This document shows, piece after piece, positions 1 through 5,438 of a stretch of DNA of 6,345 bases; position 1 is the stretch's first letter; each line of letters starts with the position of its first letter. The notes under the pieces are model-generated. The model did not search any database, had not been told where the DNA came from, and saw only the letters and a program-made list of their open reading frames with translations. The translations under genes were made by a program, and so were the position numbers. This DNA is from Selenomonadaceae bacterium (lineage in GTDB: Bacteria > Bacillota > Negativicutes > Selenomonadales > Selenomonadaceae), in NCBI GenBank assembly GCA_016286075.1, contig JAEERZ010000133.1, positions 1 through 6,345 of the forward strand. The letters run 5' to 3'.

Positions 1-4
1 AAGA

Positions 5-33
5 AAAAGCGCTCCACGTGGGGCGCTTTTCTT
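5..33. terminator. Bidirectional intrinsic terminator
   Basis: Bases 8-15 pair with 20-27 (8 bp including one G-T wobble) around the loop ACGT, and A-T pairs extend the stem to 5-30. The stem is followed by TTTTCTT on the plus strand and, through the A-rich left flank, by a T-rich tract on the minus strand. It could therefore stop transcription from either side. It probably ends a gene lying left of the window; that gene is not visible. Confidence 0.75.
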
Positions 34-121
34 ATTGCTTAAGTGCCAGCGCATTTTATATGTTTTTTGCGAAAGTTGTTGGCGGTGGATTGTAGGATTA
101 TTTATCATCGTGAATTGTTTT
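34..121. other. Intergenic stretch, nothing recognised
   Basis: AT-leaning sequence between the terminator and the first repeat copy. I see no open frame with a ribosome binding site, no convincing promoter and no RNA fold. It is part of a gene-free stretch covering bases 1-501; the rest of that stretch is taken up by the facing repeat pair. Confidence 0.5.
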
Positions 122-276
122 GCAGGGGCGCTGCCCCTGCGACCCTGCAAGGGGAGTTCCTCCCCTTGGACCCCTCCTTAGGGCCCTGCGGGGCCGGGAT
201 TCCGCGGTGAAAGCTTAGAATAACTTATCGGTTGGTTTATCCCGCGATAAAGCTCTTGACGACTTAAAGTTTAGCC
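122..276 (+). repeat. Intergenic hairpin-rich repeat, copy A
   Basis: This is one of two diverged copies of the same element; the other lies inverted at 331-487. It has three hairpins in a row. The first, 122-129 with 133-140, is 8 bp around GCT. The second, 148-156 with 160-168, is 9 bp around TTC. The third, 182-186 with 191-195, is 5 bp around TGCG. A less structured tail follows, carrying blocks shared with copy B: the end of the third hairpin through TTCCGCGG (181-207), TTTATCCCGCG (236-246) and a CTTAA...TTTAGCC block (263-276). There is no coding frame or transposase, so a REP-like or MITE-like non-autonomous element is possible. The family is not identified. The similarity is read directly from the sequence; any function is inference. 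Confidence 0.7.
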
Positions 277-330
277 CATTTTTGCGGATTTGGTTGCGGT
301 GACTTGGGCGTAATCCTGACTATGTAATTT
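277..330. other. Central spacer between the facing repeat copies
   Basis: This 54-base stretch separates the inner ends of copies A and B and has no counterpart in either. It contains ACTTGGGCG at 302-310, whose exact complement CGCCCAAGT lies in copy B at 376-384, so an alternative fold with copy B is possible. No open frame or promoter was recognised. Confidence 0.5.
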
Positions 331-487
331 GGCTAAAGCTTAAGCTGTTATAACCGTTAACGCGGGATAAATAATCGCCCAAGTTGTTGCTATCGCACGC
401 CGCGGAATCTCCGGCTCCGCAGAGCCCTTTGGGGGATTCACAAGGGGCTCTCCCCTTGTGTGGGGAAGTTTGAAGGGGCGAAGCCCC
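331..487 (-). repeat. Intergenic hairpin-rich repeat, copy B (inverted)
   Basis: Reverse-oriented relative of copy A. Reading inward from its outer end, the hairpins are 475-479 with 483-487 (5 bp around GAA), 439-447 with 452-460 (9 bp around CTCT) and 413-417 with 422-426 (5 bp). The tail blocks match copy A with the same spacing: 28 bases between CCGCGG and the 11-base block (CGCGGGATAAA at 361-371), then 16 bases to the inner block at 331-344. The outer hairpin begins 14 bases past the gtrA-like stop codon on the minus strand, so the copy forms the 3' end of that transcript and could slow decay or help termination. No T-run follows the hairpin on that strand, so it is not a classical terminator. 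Confidence 0.7.
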
Positions 488-501
488 GTCAAATAATTTG
501 T

Positions 502-903
502 TTACTTTCTTTCGAAAGCAAACAGCTTTACGCATAAGAATGTGATCGGGACGCCGAGGGCGGCGGCGATCAGATAGCTGGCGACAGGCGGGAAGCCGAG
601 CCAGTTGTAGAAAATCAACACGATGATGTTCTGTATGATATAGTTCGGAATGTATGAGACGGCGAACCGCAGGAACCGGTTCCATGACAGCGGCTCGGGA
701 AAGACGAAAACGCTGTTCAGCCAATAAGCGATGGCGTTTGCGGTGATGTAGCCGAAGTTGAAGGCAATGTTCGCGTCCGGTACGACGAAGCCGTACAGCC
801 AGGAGAGGAACGTGCCGTTCAAAGTGTTGATGCCGCCGATGACGAGGAACAACAGAAATTCTTTCGTGAAAAAATGGCGGCGGATATGTTGCAGGATGTT
901 CAT
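502..903 (-). CDS. GtrA-family small four-helix membrane protein
   Basis: This encodes 133 residues, the usual size for the GtrA family. Four hydrophobic segments are visible at about residues 15-40, 46-68, 77-100 and 107-127. Family-typical patterns are FLVIGGINTLNG near the first helix, YWLNSVFVF at the end of the second and the basic-aromatic tail KLFAFERK. GtrA proteins sit in the cytoplasmic membrane; characterised members are thought to help move lipid-linked sugars used to decorate O-antigen, teichoic acid or other surface polymers. No glycosyltransferase partner lies beside this copy, so its substrate cannot be told. The ATG start is supported by GGAAGGA (complement of 912-918), 8 bases upstream. 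The gene stands alone, divergent from the chemoreceptor, with its own promoter. The family call is secure; the function is not. Confidence 0.9.
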   Translation of the reverse strand: MNILQHIRRHFFTKEFLLFLVIGGINTLNGTFLSWLYGFVVPDANIAFNFGYITANAIAYWLNSVFVFPEPLSWNRFLRFAVSYIPNYIIQNIIVLIFYNWLGFPPVASYLIAAALGVPITFLCVKLFAFERK

Positions 904-929
904 TGAAAGTATCCTTCCGTTTTTTACTG

Positions 930-952
930 CTCTCGGGATGAAGCGCCGAGAG
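930..952 (-). other. Leader hairpin upstream of the gtrA-like gene
   Basis: A 7-bp perfect stem (930-936 with 946-952) encloses a 9-base loop in the predicted 5' leader. On the minus strand it is followed by CAGTAAAAAACGG and then the ribosome binding site. It lacks a T-run on that strand, so it is not a terminator. It may stabilise the mRNA or be incidental. Confidence 0.4.
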
Positions 953-968
953 GAGTTCGATACATCTT

Positions 969-997
969 ATTATCTCCGCCGCGCTTCCTTTTGTCAA
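969..997 (-). promoter_or_regulatory. Sigma-A-type promoter for the gtrA-like gene
   Basis: Read on the minus strand there is a perfect TTGACA (complement of 992-997), a 17-base spacer and GATAAT (complement of 969-974), which differs from consensus at one position. Transcription should start near 962, giving a leader of about 60 bases before the ATG at 903. The match is close to ideal in both boxes and spacing. Confidence 0.8.
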
Positions 998-1152
998 TTT
1001 TCGGGCGCGCGAGGAACAACGATATTGTAAAATGAGGTTGACCATAATGAGGCTTATAGACTATCTTCCCTTGAATTTTTCTAAAAATGTGATTGTAGCA
1101 ACGGGGAAATGGATAATGGGTTAGGGCATTAGGTCTATCTTCAAAAAAATAA

Positions 1153-1176
1153 AATTCTATTTTTACAAATAGAATT
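1153..1176. promoter_or_regulatory. Perfect inverted repeat, candidate operator of the chemoreceptor gene
   Basis: AATTCTATTT (1153-1162) is exactly complementary to AAATAGAATT (1167-1176) across the 4-base spacer TTAC. The right arm overlaps the first two bases of the predicted -35 box. That is where a repressor or activator would bind. It does not match the Fur, Rex, FNR or PerR consensus patterns that I know. No T-run follows, so terminator function is unlikely. The regulator is unknown. Confidence 0.5.
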
Positions 1177-1203
1177 GAAAATTTCTTTATAAAATGATAT
1201 CAT
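1175..1203 (+). promoter_or_regulatory. Predicted promoter of the chemoreceptor gene
   Basis: TTGAAA (1175-1180) and TATCAT (1198-1203) are separated by 17 bases, fitting a sigma-A promoter. Transcription would start near 1210, about 50 bases before the chosen ATG. The -10 region also lies in ATGATATCAT (1194-1203), a perfect palindrome. Motility genes often use a sigma-28-type promoter, but I see no GC-containing -10 box of that class here. Confidence 0.6.
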
Positions 1204-1211
1204 GTATACAT
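1194..1211. repeat. Two overlapping 10-bp palindromes at the -10/start region
   Basis: ATGATATCAT (1194-1203) and ATGTATACAT (1202-1211) are each perfect palindromes and share the bases AT. They cover the -10 box and the likely transcription start of the chemoreceptor promoter. They could be protein-binding half-sites on opposite sides of the helix or simply AT-rich coincidence. Confidence 0.4.
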
Positions 1212-1259
1212 TATGAAGATACTCTTGGCAAGGAGCGAAAAAAGAGGGGAGAATGGGCA

Positions 1260-2945
1260 ATGAAACTAAAGGCAAAGGTACTGATCGGACTGAACGTGAT
1301 GCTCTTGGTCGTCGCGATTTGCGTGGGCTTTCTCGCCTACCGTGACGCGAACGAGGGTTTCGACGTCGCCTTGGGCATGAAGGCGGACGGCGACTTGGCT
1401 CAGATGGAAGAATTGATCAACGTGAAGCATCCGGGTCCGTGGGTCGTCAAGGGCGAGGACCTTTACAAGGGCGAATACAAGATCAGCGGCAACTTTGAAC
1501 TCGCCGACAGGCTGAAGGGTCTGGTGGGCGACCATGTGACGATATTCAGGGGCGACACCCGCGTCGCGACCTCGTTCCAGGGCGAGGGCGGCAAGCGCCC
1601 GGTGGGCACGAAGGCTTCGGCGGCGGTCATCGAGCAGGTGCTGACGAAGGGCCAAAAATTCACAGGCCATGCCGAAGTGCTCGGCAACAATTACCTTTGC
1701 GGTTATCATCCGCTGAAGGGCGCCGACGGCAAGATTGTCGGCATGCTGTTCGCGGGCATCCCGACTGAGGAGATTGCCACGATCCAGAACAAGTTCATCA
1801 TGTCCATCGTGGTCGCGGTGATTGTCCTGCTGCTCATTGTGATTGCCCTTTCGTGGGTTGCGGTCAACAAGGTGATGGCGACGATGGAGGTCGTCAACAA
1901 CCGGATGTTCGACATCGGTTCGGGCGACTTCCGGGGCGATGATCTCGACGTTACGAGCAAGGACGAGATCGGCCAGCTCGCGGAGGCGGCGAACAAACTG
2001 AAGAAATCGCTGAGAGACTTGATGGCGAGTGTGACGGCTTCGTCGGAGCAGCTTGCGGCGGCCAGCGAGGAGCTGACGGCGAACGCCTCCGATACGACGA
2101 AGACCATTACGAACGTGGCGAACGCGGTTATCTCGATGGCGGAGAGCGCGGGCGAGCAGTGCAACGAGCTGGGCGGCGTCGCGGCCCAGACCGACGGCAT
2201 GACGAACGAAATGAAGAATATGTTCGATGCTTCGCAGGAAATGAAGAAGACGGCGCAGAGCAGCCGCGAGGGCGTCGAAGAGGGCCGCGCGGCGGTCAAT
2301 CAGGCCGTCAGCTCGATGGAACATATGGCGGCGCAGATGGAAGAGGCGTCGCAGGTCGTCGGCACGCTGGGCGATCGGTCGAAGGAGATCGGCCAGATCG
2401 TCGAGACGATTTCGAATATCGCCGACCAGACGAACCTCTTGGCGCTGAACGCTGCTATCGAGGCGGCGCGCGCCGGCGAGGCGGGCCGCGGATTCTCGGT
2501 CGTCGCCGAGGAAGTCCGGAAGCTTGCCGAGCAGTCCGGCGAGGCGGCCAGCAATATCTCGGCGCTGATCGGCGGCATCCAGAAGGATACCGACGCGGCG
2601 GTGGAAGCGATGGAACGGCAGAATACAGCGGTGCAGGAGAGCTCCGAGATCGTGAACCGCGCCGGCGAGGCTTTCGCGAAGATCGACGACCGTGTCAACG
2701 AACTCTACGGTCATATCGAGACCGCGATCAAGAGCATCAACCATGCGACGGCAAGCAGCCAGCACGTCACGGAGTCGGTACAGAAGATTCAGGAACTGGC
2801 CAACGGCGTTACGGACAAGTCGCAGAACGTTTCCGCGGCTACCGAGGAGCAGGCGTCGGTCATGCATCAGATTACCGAGGCGGCAGGCGCTCTGGCGAAC
2901 ATGGCGATCAAGCTGCAGGAAGATATCGCGAAATTCAAGGTGTAA
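1260..2945 (+). CDS. Methyl-accepting chemotaxis protein with periplasmic/extracellular Cache domain
   Basis: Transmembrane chemoreceptor of 561 residues. Helix 1 is at about 7-27 and an external single-Cache (sCache_3-like) sensor at about 35-170, with HPGPWVVKGEDLYKG, VTIFRGDTRVAT and PVGTKASAAV. Helix 2 is at about 179-203, a HAMP linker at about 204-250, and the coiled-coil signalling domain runs to the end. The conserved CheA/CheW-binding tip is at about 376-425 (DQTNLLALNAAIEAARAG, GRGFSVVAEEVRKLAEQ). There is no C-terminal CheR-docking pentapeptide. It should sense a small ligand outside the cell and control the CheA kinase; the ligand cannot be inferred. The ATG at 1260 is chosen for GAGGGGAG (1244-1251), 8 bases upstream. 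An in-frame ATG at 1194 lies in the predicted -10 region, lacks a binding site and would put charged residues before helix 1. The gene has its own promoter and terminator. Confidence 0.95.
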   Translation: MKLKAKVLIGLNVMLLVVAICVGFLAYRDANEGFDVALGMKADGDLAQMEELINVKHPGPWVVKGEDLYKGEYKISGNFELADRLKGLVGDHVTIFRGDTRVATSFQGEGGKRPVGTKASAAVIEQVLTKGQKFTGHAEVLGNNYLCGYHPLKGADGKIVGMLFAGIPTEEIATIQNKFIMSIVVAVIVLLLIVIALSWVAVNKVMATMEVVNNRMFDIGSGDFRGDDLDVTSKDEIGQLAEAANKLKKSLRDLMASVTASSEQLAAASEELTANASDTTKTITNVANAVISMAESAGEQCNELGGVAAQTDGMTNEMKNMFDASQEMKKTAQSSREGVEEGRAAVNQAVSSMEHMAAQMEEASQVVGTLGDRSKEIGQIVETISNIADQTNLLALNAAIEAARAGEAGRGFSVVAEEVRKLAEQSGEAASNISALIGGIQKDTDAAVEAMERQNTAVQESSEIVNRAGEAFAKIDDRVNELYGHIETAIKSINHATASSQHVTESVQKIQELANGVTDKSQNVSAATEEQASVMHQITEAAGALANMAIKLQEDIAKFKV

Positions 2946-2964
2946 AAAGAATTACCGGATTCTC

Positions 2965-3008
2965 GGGACGCCGCGAAAGCAAAAAATTGTTTTCGCGGCG
3001 TCCCTTTT
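2965..3008 (+). terminator. Strong intrinsic terminator of the chemoreceptor gene
   Basis: A perfect 14-bp stem (2965-2978 with 2991-3004) can be extended inward by four more pairs, one a G-T wobble, to a loop of four A. TTTT follows at 3005-3008. It starts 19 bases after the stop codon and separates the chemoreceptor from the polyamine genes. The next promoter begins only a few bases later. Confidence 0.92.
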
Positions 3009-3012
3009 ATTG

Positions 3013-3041
3013 TTGCATTTTCGAGGGCGTTCCCCTATAAT
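3013..3041 (+). promoter_or_regulatory. Promoter of speD and the polyamine genes
   Basis: A perfect TATAAT (3036-3041) lies 17 bases after TTGCAT (3013-3018), a weak -35 box. Start of transcription would be near 3048, giving a leader of about 30 bases. A small dyad, TTGGT (3041-3045) with ACCAA (3050-3054), sits on the start site and might bind a regulator. The promoter argues against the in-frame TTG at 3041 as the speD start, because that codon would overlap the -10 box. Confidence 0.65.
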
Positions 3042-3076
3042 TGGTATCAACCAAAAATGTGCCGGGGGGTGCGGAG

Positions 3077-3859
3077 ATGGAAGAAAAACTGAAGCTGTAC
3101 GGGTTCAACAACCTGACGAAATCTCTGAGCTTCAATATTTACGATATCTGCTACGCGAAGACGGAGCGGGAGCAGCAGGACTATATTCGGTACATTGATT
3201 CGCAGTATAATTCCGAGCGTTTGACGAATATCCTTTCCCGCGTCACGGAAATGATCGGCGCGAAGATTCTCAATATCGCGAAGCAGGATTACGATCCGCA
3301 GGGCGCCAGCGTGACGCTTCTCGTCGCCGAGGAGGCGGCTCTCGAAAGCGGGGAGAAACTGCCGCGCGCTTTGCGTGATACGGTGGTCGCGCACCTCGAC
3401 AAGAGCCATGTGACGGTGCACACCTATCCCGAGTATCATCCGGACACCAGTATCGCCACTTTCCGCGTGGATATCGACGTGGCGACCTGCGGCACGATTT
3501 CGCCGCTCCAAACGCTGGACTATCTGATCAGCAATTTCGATTCGGACATCATCACGATGGATTACCGGGTGCGCGGATTCACGCGGGACATCACCGGCAA
3601 GAAGATTTTCATGGAAAACAAGATGACTTCCATTCAGGACTACATCAATCCGGAAACGCTGGACGTCTACGACGCGGTGGATATCAATATCTATCAGGCG
3701 AATCTTTTCCATACGCGCATGCTGATCAAAGAGCTGGATTTGAAGAATTATTTATTCAATACGGATATTTACGAGATTCCCCCGAAGACGCGGCTGGCGA
3801 TCGGCGACAGCCTGCGGCGGGAAATGATCGAGATATTCAGCGGACAGAACGTGTATTGA
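3077..3859 (+). CDS. speD: S-adenosylmethionine decarboxylase proenzyme, E. coli-type (class 1A)
   Basis: Makes decarboxylated S-adenosylmethionine, the aminopropyl donor for spermidine. At 260 residues it matches the long E. coli-type enzyme (264) rather than the short Bacillus/archaeal type. It shares KLKLYGFNNLTKSLSF at the N-terminus, QDYDPQGASVT, the DYRVRGFTRDI block and the IYQANLFHTRML region. The self-cleavage site is intact: in HLDKSHVTVHTYPE (about 107-120), Lys109-Ser110 correspond to the E. coli pair at which the chain splits and Ser becomes the pyruvoyl group. Cys138 in ATCG matches the E. coli catalytic cysteine. The ATG at 3077 is chosen because its product aligns with the E. 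coli N-terminus; upstream in-frame TTG 3041 and GTG 3059 would add residues the family lacks. The binding site is G-rich (around 3064-3070). First gene of the polyamine operon, 110 bases before the decarboxylase. Confidence 0.96.
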   Translation: MEEKLKLYGFNNLTKSLSFNIYDICYAKTEREQQDYIRYIDSQYNSERLTNILSRVTEMIGAKILNIAKQDYDPQGASVTLLVAEEAALESGEKLPRALRDTVVAHLDKSHVTVHTYPEYHPDTSIATFRVDIDVATCGTISPLQTLDYLISNFDSDIITMDYRVRGFTRDITGKKIFMENKMTSIQDYINPETLDVYDAVDINIYQANLFHTRMLIKELDLKNYLFNTDIYEIPPKTRLAIGDSLRREMIEIFSGQNVY

Positions 3860-3949
3860 GAGTGTGGAGTTAGGAGTGTGGAGTTAGGAGTTTTTACGCG
3901 TTTTAATATGTAATAACTCCACTCTCCACTCTTCACACTTCTCACTTTT
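3857..3949 (+). terminator. Long imperfect hairpin between speD and speA, possible terminator or attenuator
   Basis: Bases 3857-3885 pair with 3915-3944 in an almost continuous stem of about 29 bp, with four mismatched positions, one wobble and one bulge. The loop is 29 bases (3886-3914), and TTTT follows at 3946-3949. The foot of the stem includes the speD stop codon. The right arm is a pyrimidine-rich run related to CTCCACT. It may act as a partial terminator that gives speD more transcript than the genes downstream, or it may be an inserted repeat. The pairing is visible; the function is inferred. Confidence 0.5.
3860..3891 (+). repeat. 14-base tandem repeat, two copies plus a partial third
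   Basis: GAGTGTGGAGTTAG occurs at 3860-3873 and 3874-3887 without change, followed by GAGT. Another fragment, GAGTTAGG, recurs at 3952-3959 and runs into the ribosome binding site of the next gene. The unit forms the left arm of the hairpin described here. Copy number could vary between strains. Confidence 0.75.
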
Positions 3950-3969
3950 CTGAGTTAGGGGCGTGAGAC

Positions 3970-5427
3970 GTGGAAAATAGGGAATTGTCGCAAAAGGACG
4001 CGCCGGTATTGGAGGCGCTGGAGCGCATGAAGACGGCGCGGCTCGTGCCCTTCGACGTGCCGGGACATAAGCGGGGCAGGGGAAACCCGGAGCTGACCGC
4101 GTTTCTCGGCGAGAAGTGCCTTTCAGTGGACGTCAATTCGATGAAGATGCTGGACAATCTCTGCCACCCGGTCTCGGTGATTCGGGATGCGGAGCGATTG
4201 GCGGCGGAGGCTTTCGGCGCGGCCCACGCGTTCTTCATGATCGGCGGCACGACCTCGGCGGTGCAGGCAATGATTCTGACGGCGGCGGGGCGCGGCGACG
4301 AGATTATTTTACCGCGCAACGTCCATCGAAGCGTCATCAACGCGATGATTCTCTGCGGAGCGGTTCCGGTCTACGTCGATCCGGGCATGGACCGGCGGCT
4401 CGGCATTTCTCTGGGCATGAAGCCGGAGGACGTGGAGGCGGCGATTCTCGCTCACCCGAAGGCGAAAGCGGTCTTCGTCAACAATCCGACCTATTACGGC
4501 ATTTGCTCCGATGTGCGCTCTATCGCCCGTCTCGCCCATGAGCACGGGCTTTTGCTTTTGGCGGACGAGGCCCACGGCACGCATTTCTACTTTCACGACA
4601 ATCTGCCGACGGCGGCGATGCATGCCGGGGCGGACATGGCGGCGCTCAGTATGCATAAGTCCGGCGGCTCGCTGACGCAAAGCTCGATCCTCTTGATCGG
4701 GGACGCCGTTTCCGAGGGCTATGTGCATCAGATCATCAATCTGACGCAGACCACCAGCGCGTCGTATCTTTTGATGGCCAGCCTCGACATTTCCCGGCGC
4801 AGTCTCGCGCTGCACGGCAAAGAGATTTTCGACAAGGTAATCGGGCTGGTGGAATACGCGCGGGAGGAAATCAACGAAATCGGCGACTACTACGCCTATT
4901 CCCGGGAGCTGGCGAACGGCGGCTCCGTCTTCGACTTCGACGTGACGAAGCTCTCGATTTTCACGCGCCCGACGGGGCTGGCGGGCATCGAGGTCTACGA
5001 CCTCTTGCGCGACGAATACGACATCCAGACCGAGTTCGGCGACATTGCGAACCTTTTGGCCTATATTTCCGTCGGCGACAGGGAAAAGGACATAGAGCGG
5101 CTCGTCGCGGCGCTTTCCGAGATTCGCCGCAATTACAGCAAGGACCAAACGGGAATGCTGGAGGCCGAATATATCCGCCCGAAGGTCGTCTGCGGCCCGC
5201 AGCAGGCGTTTTACGCGCCGAAAAAGTCGCTGCCCATCGACGAGACCGAAGGGCGCGTCTGCAGCGAATTCGTAATGTGCTACCCGCCGGGGATTCCGAT
5301 TCTCGCGCCGGGCGAGCTGATCACGAAGGAAATCCTCGCCTATATCCACTACGCAAAGGAAAAAGGCTGCTCGATGACCGGCCCGGAGGATATGGATATA
5401 AAGCGATTGAATGTGATGGAAGAATAA
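3970..5427 (+). CDS. speA: PLP-dependent Orn/Lys/Arg decarboxylase, Bacillus SpeA-like (probably arginine decarboxylase)
   Basis: Cytoplasmic fold-type I decarboxylase of 485 residues, close in length and motifs to Bacillus subtilis SpeA (about 490), which turns arginine into agmatine. Visible are FDVPGHKRGRG (28-38), GGTTSA (92-97, cofactor phosphate contact), PRNVHRS (115-121), DEAHGTH (199-205, Asp199 at the pyridine nitrogen) and SMHKSGGSLTQSS, where Lys230 should form the internal aldimine. The C-terminal domain carries EFVMCYPPGIPILAPGE (433-449). The long N-terminal wing domain of the E. coli-type biodegradative enzymes is absent. Arginine versus ornithine or lysine cannot be settled from motifs, and no agmatinase gene lies in the window to help. 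GTG is the start, with AGGGG (3957-3961) 8 bases before it. It sits between speD and speE, 11 bases from speE. The gene symbol is given for family similarity. Confidence 0.88.
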   Translation: MENRELSQKDAPVLEALERMKTARLVPFDVPGHKRGRGNPELTAFLGEKCLSVDVNSMKMLDNLCHPVSVIRDAERLAAEAFGAAHAFFMIGGTTSAVQAMILTAAGRGDEIILPRNVHRSVINAMILCGAVPVYVDPGMDRRLGISLGMKPEDVEAAILAHPKAKAVFVNNPTYYGICSDVRSIARLAHEHGLLLLADEAHGTHFYFHDNLPTAAMHAGADMAALSMHKSGGSLTQSSILLIGDAVSEGYVHQIINLTQTTSASYLLMASLDISRRSLALHGKEIFDKVIGLVEYAREEINEIGDYYAYSRELANGGSVFDFDVTKLSIFTRPTGLAGIEVYDLLRDEYDIQTEFGDIANLLAYISVGDREKDIERLVAALSEIRRNYSKDQTGMLEAEYIRPKVVCGPQQAFYAPKKSLPIDETEGRVCSEFVMCYPPGIPILAPGELITKEILAYIHYAKEKGCSMTGPEDMDIKRLNVMEE

Positions 5428-5438
5428 CGGAGGATACT

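Noticed and set aside
320..1045. 241-codon minus-strand frame overlapping the GtrA-like gene
   Set aside because: It runs through the repeat copy and the gtrA promoter and encodes no recognisable domain. The GtrA frame has the binding site, membrane helices and family motifs.
1038..1067. Second plus-strand promoter TTGACC / TATCTT with 18-base spacing
   Set aside because: The -10 box is poor, the position is about 200 bases from the gene, and a better promoter lies at 1175-1203.
1194..1259. In-frame N-terminal extension of the chemoreceptor from ATG 1194
   Set aside because: The codon lies in the predicted -10 region and has no ribosome binding site, and the extension places a charged segment before the first membrane helix. 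ATG 1260 has GAGGGGAG at good spacing.
1204..1259. Riboswitch in the chemoreceptor leader
   Set aside because: The leader is only about 50 bases and shows no c-di-GMP or other aptamer core that I recognise.
1266..2867. 533-codon minus-strand open frame opposite the chemoreceptor
   Set aside because: Its product is arginine- and histidine-rich low-complexity sequence, typical of the complement of a GC-rich coiled-coil gene. There is no ribosome binding site or family motif, and the plus-strand protein is unambiguous.
2159..3040. Plus-strand 293-codon frame inside the chemoreceptor gene
   Set aside because: Arginine/glycine-rich out-of-frame translation of the signalling domain; it also runs through the terminator.
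3041..3076. speD extension from TTG 3041 or GTG 3059
   Set aside because: TTG 3041 overlaps the perfect TATAAT, and the ATG 3077 product matches the known SpeD N-terminus without extra residues.
3893..3915. Separate promoter for speA in the AT-rich loop of the hairpin
   Set aside because: TTTACG has no acceptable -10 box at 16-18 bases; the TAATAT-like sequences are not correctly spaced.
4309..5349. 346-codon minus-strand frame opposite speA
   Set aside because: Shadow frame of a well-conserved decarboxylase, with biased composition and no motif.
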